64,000 bases of DNA. Origin: Malachius bipustulatus. Its lineage: Eukaryota; Arthropoda; Insecta; Coleoptera; Melyridae. The stretch lies in contig OU342635.1 in the NCBI GenBank assembly GCA_910589415.1, forward strand, positions 4,712,001 to 4,776,000. The letters run 5' to 3'. The position numbers and the translations under genes are program-made. How positions within the stretch are numbered: the first letter of the stretch is position 1; the number at the start of each line of letters is the position of its first letter. Below are positions 23,743 to 33,811 of the stretch, in pieces. The notes below the pieces were generated by a model. The model searched no databases, had not been told where the DNA came from, and saw only the letters and a list, made by a program, of their open reading frames with translations.

Positions 23743-24995
23743 TCACAGACGTAATCCCAACCCTAAACTCCAGCCCCATCCCAGTGGGATGTGGGCAACA
23801 CCGTTGTGTGAGTAGGTGCGGCTCGCGCTTAGGTGTATTAATTATTGTCCTCAGGACCATCGACCTCTTCCGGGCTAGACAAGGTCGTTGCAGTCGGGAT
23901 GTTTCCCCGGTGCCCTCAGGTGTTTCCCAGGGTTCAGTCATAATATATCCGCTTTTTGTTTCATTCGCTTTAGAACCTTTTGAAACTATTATGAAAAATA
24001 TTATGGAAAAGCATCTCTTGTTGTCTTGTGGGAACCAAAATCGCGTTCCTATTGCATTTTCCCTGCCGAGTGTCATGAATTAAGTGGTACCTACGCATCC
24101 TGAAAACAAAAGAATTTTTGGTACGTCACAATGATGTATTTTTAAAAAGTATTTTTGTGTTATTTTTTACGTCGAATTTATGAATAGGCTAATGTGTGAT
24201 TAATTTTCCTGTCAGTCCAGTTACCCTATTGTATACATTGATCGTGCTAAAGATATTTATAGTTTGCGCGATAATATTTAAATTTAACTCAGTTTGGTTT
24301 AATGAAAACATCCGAAGATAAAATTCCCAAGAAACCGTTGAAAAGCGTTACTTCAAGTAATGAACTTTATACCTAATCAGAATGAAACACTGAATTGTAT
24401 GTCAACAACTCATTTAGATAAGTGTTATCAGGACGAATGTTTACATTTAGGAATTTAGCTGAAGAGGAGGGGTGGGTGTTTCTATTTTGCTAACTGACTA
24501 TTGATCATTATTAACAATAATTTATTACATAGGGTAGGAAGAAAAACCAGCTGTTTAAAAAATTTATGTCATTCACCATATAATTGAAAAAAAAAAATCA
24601 AGAAGAAATGAAAATTTGATTTGTACACAATCCTGCCAATCTCAGCGCGTTCAGCAGCAGCCGCGTGGTTCGGGGTCTTCCTTTCCACAATCCCAAGGTG
24701 CTCTGCAGGCTCGCATGTGGCAAAAAGATTCCAAAAGCATTCGATGGCGTGGGGCCTCGATGACTATAAATCGAATGAGTTGCCGAAGATTTTAAACAAA
24801 TCCTGTTTAATAGTTAATTTAGGCCATTCAAAGTGACTTTAACATTCGCACTTCCCATAATAAAAATACCAAATAGTACTACCAAGTTCTTTTTTTCATG
24901 AATTGAACTGCCCCCAGTTTTAAGTTGCTTGAGATATTTCGCCTCTGCGAGTTGCAATACACTTTGCTATGTTTCTATGCACATGATATGTCTTC
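23743..24995. other. No gene seen; one GC-richer patch
   Basis: The 158-codon minus-strand frame (23600-24076) overlaps the tRNA-like element and has no family features. A GC-richer patch at about 24640-24780 has frames on both strands without recognisable motifs. It could be an old exon or transposon piece, but I cannot support either. Confidence 0.4.
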
Positions 24996-25521
24996 TGGGG
25001 ACTCATGGAATCGGAGTTTGTGGTTAAAAGTTTTGTCGCGAGTTCAACAGTCTTGAGGAATTCGAGAGTTTGTGACTTTGAGGAGTTTTATAGGCCGGGA
25101 TAGGTAAAATATTTTGTAACTCATGATAGGATCGTTCATGAGTATCATTAGTCACTGCATAGCCACCGGGGTTGAGAAATTCGAGAGTTTTGGGTATTTG
25201 AGAGTAGTTTTAACGGCCCAGATAGATAAAATATTTTGTGCATAAAAGAGTGAAATGCAGGTCAATGAGTATAAAGCACATAAAGTGAATAAAAAGAAGT
25301 GCATAAAAAGAATATTTTGTGGCCAAAATTTCCTTATAATGAGGGAAATTGAGTGAAAATATTGAATTAAAACTAACGGGAGGGAAGATTAAAATACCCC
25401 AAATGGCCGAAATCTCGAATTTCTCAATCCTGGCAATCCGGGAGACTTATGATAGGATCGTTCATGAGTCTCTGCATAGCCACCGGGGTTGAGGAATTCG
25501 AGAGTTTGAGAATTTGAGGCT
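24996..25521 (+). repeat. Satellite-like array, left part
   Basis: Diverged tandem units share GTTGAGGAATTCGAGAGTTTG, CATGATAGGAT, CCTATAATGAGGGAAATTGAGT and CAAATGGCC-AAATCTCGAATTTCTCAA. CATGATAGGAT-type landmarks lie at about 25122 and 25447 (325 bp apart). Confidence 0.85.
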
Positions 25522-26440
25522 TGTAACGGGATTTTCGGTTGTGTAGAGCTGATTCCCCAGGGATGGATAATGCCCCCTTTTACCCGTGACAATTCAGTCT
25601 AAATTATAAAAGCATTTATTTACAGTTAAACATATTTACACATATCTGTAATGATTGAATATTAGCACTGCGTCCTGGACAATATGGGCCGGCCTCTTCC
25701 CTCGGCGGCTCACTTGATTGGTTGGAGATATTTGACGACAGAGCGCGCCTCTCCGTCAATTGGTCGCCCGGACGGGCTATCTCCGGCTTCGTACTTGCAC
25801 GGCAGTCACTCCACTGCCATCGCCCGTTGCGTCTCGTGTCTGTAACGGCCGCGGCCTCTGGTATACGCGCCGTGGCGATTCCTGGGAATTACTATTCAAG
25901 GGTGCATCAATCTGAAAGCATAAGCCCACTCTCGGAATGCCGAGGTGGATATTAGTAATAGCTTAGGGTCGACAACTCAATACGTTGCGATCCCGACGCT
26001 CATGACGTCTGGCCCTCAATGCAGGCCAGGCGCCGTCTGAAAGGGCCCGCCCGGGACCTCACTACAGTCCCGGTTGTTACCTTGCTGTGACTGGCAGTCG
26101 ACGGGAGCTCAATTCACTCTCGTCGATCTCCCGTTGCCGTATTGCAGTTAGGTGCAACTCAATTCATTGACCCACTGCTGCCGGCTGAATAAAGGTGACG
26201 GAGTGCACTCAATGCATGCCTCCGGAAGACCTCCTAGCTCAGTGCACTAGAAGGGAGAGTGGTTCGCGAGTCAATTCCTCGGAACCATCTGCCTTGCTTG
26301 TTCGCTGGGTCTGCTTATATAGCCGGTGCTGGCGAGATAACCTGCTAATCACCGCTGTAAAAACTGAATCTTTCTGATAAAACCCCTCGATTAATTAAAA
26401 TAAATAATAATTAACTACGAATGCCTCGGAATTCGTTACA
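25522..26440 (+). mobile_element. 919-bp solo LTR (Gypsy-like) inserted in the satellite
   Basis: Starts TGTAACG and ends CGTTACA (7-bp inverted termini, TG...CA). It is flanked by a GGCT target duplication (25518-25521 and 26441-26444), and removing it restores the uninterrupted satellite unit. It is GC-rich compared with its surroundings. TATATA at 26316-26321 followed by AATAAA at 26399-26404, near the right end, suggests plus orientation. No internal region or second LTR is seen, so it is a solo LTR. The 4-bp duplication favours Gypsy-type integration, but the family is not proven. Confidence 0.88.
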
Positions 26441-28190
26441 GGCTAATAAATTGTCTTGACCCCCGGGATAGGTAAGATACTTGTGGCCAAAATTTCCTAT
26501 AATGAGGGAAATTGAGTGAACATATCGAATTAAAAACCACCAAGGAAATGGCCAGAATTTCTAAAACTACTTCAAATGGCCAAAATCTCGAATTTCTCAA
26601 CCCTGGCCATGCGGGGGACCCATGATAGGATGACTGTTAGCATAGGTTAGGATAATGTGGGTAGGCATTTTTCAAGAGTCTCGGTATGGCCATCAGAGTT
26701 GAGGAATTTGAGAGTTTGAGAGTAATAAATAGTCTTAATTTACTAATAAATTGAGTAAAAATTCCTAAGAGTCTTTGCATAGCCGCCGGGGTTGAGGAAT
26801 TCGAGAGTTTGAGAATTTGAGGCTAATAAATAGTCCTAACCCCCGGGATATGTAAGCCACTTGTGGTCAAAATTTCCTATAATGAGGGAAATTGAGTGAA
26901 AATATCGAATTAAAAATCACCAGGGAAATGGCCAGAATTTCTAAAACTACCACAAATGGCCAAAATCTAGAATTTATCAACCCTGGCCATACGGGGGACT
27001 CATGATAGGATGAGTGTTAGGATAGGTTAGGATAAGGTGGGTAGGCATTTTTTCAACAGTCTCGACATGGCCATCACGCCATCAGGGTTGAGGAATTCGA
27101 GAGTTTGGGGATTTGAGGAGTCAGTCTTAAGCTCCGTGGTAGACAAGATATTTTGTGGCTAAAATTTCCTTATTGAGAGAAATTGAGTAAAAATTCCTAA
27201 TTAAGACTACCGAGAGGGGAGGGTAAAACTACCCCAAATGGCCGAAATCTCGAGTTTCTCAATCCTGGCAATCCGGGACTCATGATAGGATCATGGTTTG
27301 GTAGGCATTTTTTTCATGAGTCTCTGCATAGCCACCGAGGTTGAGGAATTCGAGAGCTTGAGAATTTTTTTTCGAGAGGGTACTCTTCTTGATAGGTAAA
27401 ACAGTTTGGCCAAAATTTCTTATATGTAATGAGGGAAGAGTAAAAAATCTCGAGTTAAAATCGCCAAAAAATGGCCAGAATGTCTAAACCTACCCCCAAT
27501 GGCCGAAATCTCGAATTTCTCAATTCTGGCCATGCGGTGAGCGGTGCCTTTATAATAGGATGAGTATTAGGATAGTTTAGGATAGGATGGGTAGGCTTTT
27601 TTTCAAGAGTCTCTGCATTGCCATCAGGGTTGAGGAATTGAAGAGTTTGGGAATTTTAGGAGTCAGTCTTAATCTCCGGGGTAGGTAAGATATTTTGCGG
27701 CTAAAATTTCCTATAATGAGGGAAATTGAGTAAAAATTACTAATTAAAACTAACGGGAGGGGAGGGTAAAACTACCCCAAATGGTCGAAATCTCAAGTTT
27801 TCTCGAATTTTTGGTTGGAATTTTTTTCATGGCCATTGGGGTTGAGGAATTTGAGAGTTTGGGAATTTGAAAGTAGTCTAAACCGCGGGAATAGGTCAGA
27901 TATGTTGTGATCAAAGTTTAATGACCAAAAATTGAGGGAAAAACAATCACAAGCACGCGCACGCCTGGAACAGGAAATCTCGAAAATGGAATTGCGTTCG
28001 CGTTTTGGAGTATTCTAGGAAGAGTATAGGGAATAAAAAGTATTAATATCCGCCTTTAAAAACGGGGGAAAGCCTAACTTTTTTATGTCTTGGCAGATTT
28101 TTAGTAAGTCGGTAGGAGAAAAATAGTTTCAATCCCCGGGATGTAGATAACAGGTCTCGTGATCAAAATGTACTATTTCTAGAAATAGAG
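26441..28190 (+). repeat. Satellite-like array, right part
   Basis: Continues the array after the LTR. Landmark ATAGGAT positions at about 26621, 26999, 27281 and 27551 give spacings of 378, 282 and 270 bp, with TTGAGGAATTCGAGAG-like blocks at about 26793, 27085, 27345, 27630 and 27845. Units become more diverged towards 28190. No coding sequence. Confidence 0.85.
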
Positions 28191-28953
28191 AACGCATTTC
28201 TATAAAGCGGCGGTTTTTGGAATTTATGGGGAGTTGGGGAGGAGTAGGGAAGGCGAAAATGGCAACATCGTGTTTCTTCACCTGTCAAGAAATTATTTAA
28301 AGAGATTTCAGTGAAATTTCTTATCTGAGACGCATTCCAAATTATATAAAATCCAAATCGAGTTTATTTAACGATCGGCCACGCATTCCCTATAAAGATC
28401 TCACTGCCGGCGGTTGCGACATGCTTCCGACATGTCGCAAAAAGTAAAAAGTTACTTGATTAGGCAGCAAGGAGTGTGCATGGAGGCAATGGTGGCACGT
28501 AGCGGTATTGCAAATCACCGGCGCCAACTTTCCTTCGTGACGCATATTTGCATTTACGAATTTAGTACATAATCGAATTTTTACATTGGCCACTCTGTCA
28601 TATTTTCGAGTTTTTCAGTTTTTTGAAAAACTCTATAAACTGTTATTATTAGTACAGAGTACAGGCAAATTGAACCTTTTTTTGGGAACTAAAATCGAGC
28701 AAGTTGGAATTTTGCATGGGTTCAAAAAGAAAAGTTTACCCTTTAAAATTGGTCAAAAAAAGTTGCATTGTGTTTAGGAGAAGGGGGAGGGACAGTTTGG
28801 AAAAATGATTTTCTTATAGTTTAGGTATCGTGAAAATTTACGAGCGTATCGCTAAGGAAATCGTTTAAAAAATTGAGAATTATGGTAAATTTGATTAAAA
28901 ATGCTTCTATTAATTTTTGCGCTGAAAAGCTGCCTAGATATTGGGGGGGGGGG
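28191..28953. other. No gene seen; contains a small hairpin and a G14 run
   Basis: Includes a 10-bp perfect hairpin at 28414-28440 (listed separately) and a run of G immediately before the large hairpin at 28954. Confidence 0.5.
28414..28440. repeat. Short perfect hairpin
   Basis: Arms TTGCGACATG and CATGTCGCAA with a 7-base loop, followed by an A-rich stretch. Function unknown. Confidence 0.8.
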
Positions 28954-29132
28954 GGTTTGAAAAGTTTATTTTAATGAAAAAATGGAACTTTCAGGATTCG
29001 TCTAATTAATATAGAACCATAGAATGACGTAATCAGAGGTTTACGTCAGAGGATTACGTCATTCTATGGTTCTATATTAATTAGACGAATCCTGAAAGTT
29101 CCATTTTTTCATTAAAATAAACTTTTCAAACC
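28954..29132. repeat. Perfect inverted repeat: 81-bp arms, 17-bp loop
   Basis: Left arm 28954-29034 and right arm 29052-29132 are exact reverse complements over 81 bases. The 17-base loop contains TTTACGTCAGAG. It could be a recent MITE, a dsRNA or small-RNA hairpin, or an inverted-copy assembly artefact. A G run directly abuts the left arm. Confidence 0.95.
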
Positions 29133-29394
29133 ATTAAAGATGAACCCTACCACTTTAAAGGGGATCAGAGCCATGTCATCATCATAAAGACCCCGAAAAC
29201 TCTTTTTTTTTAATCAGAAAATTTAAAACTCAAAAACGTACTTAAGTACCTACCCTTTAATTAGGCATGGGCATTTTGGATTTTCATATTATGTTTCTTT
29301 TCTTTACGATATGGATAGCTCTCATTTATCCTAATTTTTTTCTAAAACTAGGCGAGAATTTAATTTCACGAGGATTAATTTTTTTTTCGATCGG
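29133..29394. other. No gene seen
   Basis: AT-rich linker. Confidence 0.5.
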
Positions 29395-29690
29395 CGAAAT
29401 CTTTTATTGAATCAAAATGTCTGAAAATAAATATCAAAAAACTAATTACCAGGCTTTAATTAGATAAAAGATAAAATACATAACTATTTACTTCGGCTGC
29501 TGTTTATGGTAGGTTTCTACCCCCTTCCGTTCTTGGCCACTTTTATTACTACCATATATCAATCATTCTACCTGTAATTTCCATATTTTATGTATATTTT
29601 TTAATTAAAGCCTTGTAATTAGTTTTTTGATATTTATTTTCAGCGATTTTGATTTTATTAATCGAATTCTACCGCTTTATGGAATAAAAA
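29395..29690. mobile_element. Short foldback element
   Basis: AAATATCAAAAAACTAATTACCAGGCTTTAATTA (about 29430-29464) pairs with TAATTAAAGCCTTGTAATTAGTTTTTTGATATTT (about 29600-29636). Outer segments pair less well. Non-coding. Confidence 0.75.
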
Positions 29691-30089
29691 TCGATTTTTT
29701 ACCCACTTTCGCATTAAATTACAGTTTTTTTATCGCTGGTGGTAAACACATTTCTTGTGATGGACATAATAAAATTGAATTGAAAACTGATAATAAATTG
29801 TCTCAGCTGTGATTGGGGCTTCTTTATTGAAAAACTATTTATTGCAATTTTTGGGAAAAAAACTTGTTATGTACTTATGAGGATCAGTTTTCAAGAAATC
29901 ACCATGTAGGTACACTGTCTGCGTATTTCTCCAGAATTTGTGTTGTGACACAGAGGACACAGTAACTTAAACTGCTTGTATAAACTTTGGTAATGCAGCG
30001 CATATCAGTTTATGTGACAGATTTATTTATACAAGGCATACTCGTATAAAGTGGTCCAAAAATAGATATCTCTCTCTCGGAGATATAAA

Positions 30090-30525
30090 TAATGTTGGTA
30101 TTTAGGAAGGCACCGAAGAATTTCGAGGGTTCGAGATTTGAAGAAAATCTTATCAGGTTTCTTGCCCACAACGAGATGGGAATTTGTAATGTGAGAGGTT
30201 TTTCTGGACAAAAACATCTCGGCTCTATCAATAACTATTAATAAACATCAATCATCAAAATCTCCCTTTGGGCCTTATTGAAGTGTCCGTTTATAATAAA
30301 GTGAACAGAATTGAAATTCATTCATTATACCCAATGATTAAACCCTCCGGGCTGGAGAATTTCCGGATTGGAATTACAAATTGGCCATCTAGATCTGCAG
30401 GCGGTTTAATGAAATTGCAAAAGGTTATCTCTAAAGACCTAAAGAGAGGGATAGAGATAAGAGAAGTCCATGACGTGTTTACGTATTTCATCGAGGGAAT
30501 GGACATAGCACAAATGGCACTCTGA
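30090..30525 (+). pseudogene. Possible frameshifted coding remnant of unknown family
   Basis: A 48-codon frame from ATG 30090 (rich in charged residues, including RFEENLIRFLAHNEMGIC) ends at a TAA near 30234. An overlapping second frame then runs about 97 codons to the TGA at 30525, including LENFRIGITNWPSRSAGG and KRGIEIREVHDVF. Composition and the adjoining frames look more protein-like than neighbouring chance frames. I recognise no domain, splice sites or start context, so function cannot be given. It may be a decayed gene, a mobile-element piece or chance. Confidence 0.3.
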
Positions 30526-31373
30526 TTCAAATATGTACCTATACTAACGTATAGACTACAGAATTGGCTTAATTACATCCGATTTGAATATTCATGAATT
30601 TGAGATTATTGAAAGGAAATTAGTGTCTTGTAGTTTGTAGATTCCGACAAAACAGGGAGAGAAAGAAATAAAATTTAATTAATTAATTGCTTTTCTAATG
30701 TTTATTGTCCAGAAAAACAGTTGGTGGCCCAGAAGTAACAATAATTATTAACAGAACTGCAGGATGAAATATATTTGTTTTATTATTACCTACCAAGGAT
30801 TAATAACAATCTCACCAAATGTTATGGTTGGATGGATAATAATAGAGGGAATCAATTAGCTGAGTCATATTATTATTTTACTCACGTAAGGATTTCCCAT
30901 AGTTACCATGGCAATCTCAAAAGCTGCCTCGGACCTTGACATGGTAACTGCGAAATGCATTATGGTGACTAATCTAAATCTGCATGCGCATAAATATGAC
31001 ATTCAGTATGAATAATAATTATTATAAAATGTAAGAGATAAGGAGTGGGGTATATCTAAAAAAAAAACACAAATGAATGCATTTTTTGCTTTTTTTTCGG
31101 TGATGGTGCATACATAAGAATAAGTAAAATTTGATTTTCTACTAGACTGTGTTTATATTGTTACATAATTTCACTACTGGGTTCATAAGAAAACTAAACT
31201 CAGACTATACTTATTTATTTAACAACATTTATTATTTAACTATTTATAACTTCATTATTTATTTAACACTTACACCAGGAGACTATCACATTTTGGATAC
31301 GGTACAATTTATATAAATGCTTTATACAAAGTACCTACCAAATAATGGGGGCATGTACGCATAAATTATATTT
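30526..31373. other. No gene seen
   Basis: AT-rich. Nothing supportable. Confidence 0.5.
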
Positions 31374-31697
31374 ATACAGGATGGTCCAACTTACAACGTC
31401 AGGACTTTACTAAAACGATAGATAACGTTAAATTAATGCCAGTTTCTCTAATACACTTATAGCCGGGAAAGCTTCCTTTTCAAGCCCCTTTTCAAAAAAA
31501 AAAAATTGCGATGGCACACCCAATTACTTAGCTTATGCTGCGTGCCAAATTTCAATTTTTTTAGAGCAGCCGTTTTGACAATATTCACAAAACATTATTT
31601 TTTCCCAAAACTTCAATATTAGAAAAACTGAGAAATTTTAACGTTATCTATCGTTTGGTAAAGTCCTGACGTTTTAAGTTGGACCACCCTGTATAGC
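31374..31697. mobile_element. MITE, ~324 bp, ~60-bp terminal inverted repeats
   Basis: Left end ATACAGGATGGTCCAACTTA, then CGTCAGGACTTTAC and CGATAGATAACGTTAAA. The right end carries the reverse complement and finishes GGTCCACCCTGTAT-like (TGGACCACCCTGTAT). Ends match with few differences. Non-coding interior. Confidence 0.88.
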
Positions 31698-31739
31698 ACT
31701 ATCTGTTGGTCAGCGAACAATCCAGCCTTCTGTCTGCGT

Positions 31740-32880
31740 CTCAATTAGTATCATTAAAAAATCCAATTGGATCGTAAAGTCCTCAGTTTTTACAAAAAAC
31801 GAGAACCGCTTACAGTCGTGAACTTCTCGCACTTTTCATCGTCTATTTTTTATTAAAATCGAAGCGAAATTCTTTTTCGAAAAATTTTGCACACCCGGTA
31901 TGTTGTGTGCGCACAGCCGACTGCCACACGAGTCGGTTAAACAATCCAGTTGGACCGTAAAGTCCTCAGTTTTCTCACAAAACGGAAACAAAAATTTTCA
32001 AAAAACAAAAAATTTGCATTTTTTTCAAATTCAAACGGCCATATCTCAAGAACGCGCATTCGCAGGATAAAACGGATTTCGGTTTCGAAATTGCCATCGT
32101 CTGACACGCCCTCTAGCAAATTTTCAAGGCACCGTAAGTTATTGAGTGAGTCAAAGAATCGTTTTGAAAAAATAGTCAAAAAAGCTTCACCCGGAAAATG
32201 ATCTTTCTCCTGTACCTCGAAAACTGGGAGAGCTGCAGAAAAACCGCTACAGTTCTGAATTTCTCGCACTTTCCATCGTCTGGCGTCATTAATTAAAATC
32301 GAAGAGAAAACAATTTTTCAAAAAAAATTCCATGCCTTTAGTTTGAAATTTTCATTAAAAATCGATGTCTTCAGAATGGGACGTAATTTTGTGTGAGCAC
32401 ACCCAACGAGTCGGAAAAACAATTTGCTTGGACCGTAATGTCCTCAGTTTTTTCACAAAACGGAAATAAAAAATTTCAAAAAGGGAAAAATTTTGCATTT
32501 TTTTCCAAAATTGAACGGTTATATCTCAAGAACGCGCATTTGCAAGATAAATTGGATTTCAGTTTCAGAATTGCCATCGTCTGGTAGGTACGTCCTCTCG
32601 CAAATTTTCAAGATGCCGCAAGATATTGAGCTTGTCAAAGAATCGTTTTGAAAAAATCGTCAAAACCTTCACCCGAAAAATGATCTTTCTCCTGTATCTC
32701 GAAAAAGGAGAGAGCTACAGAAGAAGCTCTTACAGTTCTGAACTCATCCCACTTTCTGTCGTCTAACGGGGAATTTTTTTTAAATCGAAGAATTTTTTTT
32801 AGGAAAATTTTCATACCTACAACTATAGTTTAAAATTTTTATGGAAAATCGATGTTTTTGTGTGAGCACAGCCGACTGCA
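31740..32880 (+). repeat. Tandem copies of a ~476-bp repeat
   Basis: The CGAGTCGG-A-ACAAT-TTGGACCGTAA block occurs at about 31931 and 32407, ~476 bp apart, with a partial copy starting about 31750. Each unit carries CTCAAGAACGCGCATT, GCTTCACCCG-AAAATGATC and CTCCTGTA-CTCGAAAA. The same unit occurs at 21840-22400. Non-coding. Confidence 0.85.
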
Positions 32881-33171
32881 ATAATTAAATAAAAATTCTT
32901 TGTGTTTGAGCCAATCTTAACCTATAATCAGAAACTTTTTCGCGCATCCCTGGTCTCGGCACCACTAAGACACAGCTCACCTTGACCTATACAGGAGGAG
33001 GCGATCAAAATACTTTTACACTCCTGAAGAACCCTCCCATACACAATTTCCTTTATCGTCTGACGAACCAAGGCATCAAGGTTTTTCAGGTCTCATATTC
33101 AATAAGTTATAATATTTAATAAGAAAAATATTTCCAGAACATTTTTTAAGCGCATATTTTCCTTATTCCAG
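32881..33171 (+). other. Presumed intron upstream of the phosphatase exon
   Basis: Ends in an acceptor-like TTTTCCTTATTCCAG at 33157-33171. No exon is recognisable upstream in the window. Confidence 0.6.
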
Positions 33172-33444
33172 GAGATACTAGTCATATCGCGAAGCTCCTC
33201 ACCTCGCGAGCGAAGGAGTGCGGCAGCACAGATAACATCACCGTGATCGTGGTGTTCCTGAGGGATCCCGCCGCGATACGGGCCGCGGGCATGGAGGCCG
33301 CAACTATAGAAACTAACCCTTTCGCCCTAAACGGCAGCCAGGCTGACACCAACCCCTTTGCTCTCAACGGCCAAGGCGATAAGAGCTCCGACCTGCTGGA
33401 CATCGATAAATGCAAACGAAATGGTGAAGATGAGAAAACCAATG
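33172..33444 (+). CDS. PP2C protein phosphatase (PPM1E/PPM1F-like), exon with end of catalytic domain
   Basis: The product would be a metal-dependent Ser/Thr phosphatase; PPM1E/F (POPX) members dephosphorylate CaM kinases and PAK in the cytoplasm or nucleus. The exon reads DTSHIAKLLTSRAKECGS, then TDNITVIVVFLRDPAAIR. The DNITVIVVFL-RDP block is the last conserved PP2C motif, whose Asp is a metal ligand in the family. The RDP ending is typical of PPM1E/F. After it come two NPFALNG units 13 residues apart. The 273-bp exon follows an AG acceptor after a pyrimidine tract, enters with two bases of a split codon and leaves with one base before GTGAGT. The downstream intron is 61 bp. The rest of the catalytic domain must lie in upstream exons not recognised here. 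Gene identity is good at family level; the orthologue is not proven. Confidence 0.85.
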
Positions 33445-33505
33445 GTGAGTATTTTCATTCACTTATTACTTGAATCTAACTCGCAGTTTTTTTTTTTTTT
33501 TTAAG
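33445..33505 (+). other. 61-bp phase-1 intron of the phosphatase gene
   Basis: GTGAGT donor; ~16-T pyrimidine tract and AAG acceptor. Exon frames join cleanly across it. Confidence 0.82.
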
Positions 33506-33811
33506 GCAAGAGATCGCTGTTAGCTGAATTTTCCGAAGACGATGATTTTGGTCCGGAGACTGACGTGGATGCAGTAGATGACTTCGTCATTTCAAAATCA
33601 CCGTCGCCATCACCAGCGATAACAACTACGAAGAGTTTGCCTAACGAAGGTAACATGAACGCAATCGACAGCTCACGATTTGATCTTTTAGAGCAATTCC
33701 TGAAGGAGGAGTGCAAGGTGACGGGAGATCTATTGGCAGTCGAGGAAAAAACACTATTCGAACCAGAAGACGCCGGGAGAGAAGAAACTCCCACTCCACC
33801 AGCTGAAGCAG
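33506..33811 (+). CDS. PP2C phosphatase gene, next exon (acidic C-terminal extension)
   Basis: This exon continues the phosphatase. The acceptor TTTTTTTTTAAG ends at 33505, and the split Gly codon (G + GC) keeps the frame exactly. The 306-bp exon is again phase 1 to phase 1 and ends at GCAG|GTAAAT. It encodes about 102 residues rich in Asp/Glu and Ser/Pro: SEDDDFGPETDVDAVDDF, then SKSPSPSP, then DLLEQFLKEECKVTGDLL and FEPEDAGREETPTPP. No enzymatic domain is seen. It looks like a disordered regulatory tail that could carry phosphorylation sites (SP, TP). A weaker internal GTAACA donor at about 33648 could give a shorter form. The following exon was not found. Confidence 0.8.

Noticed and set aside
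23600..24076. 158-codon minus-strand open frame
   Set aside because: Overlaps the tRNA-like element, and its composition and content match no protein family known to me.
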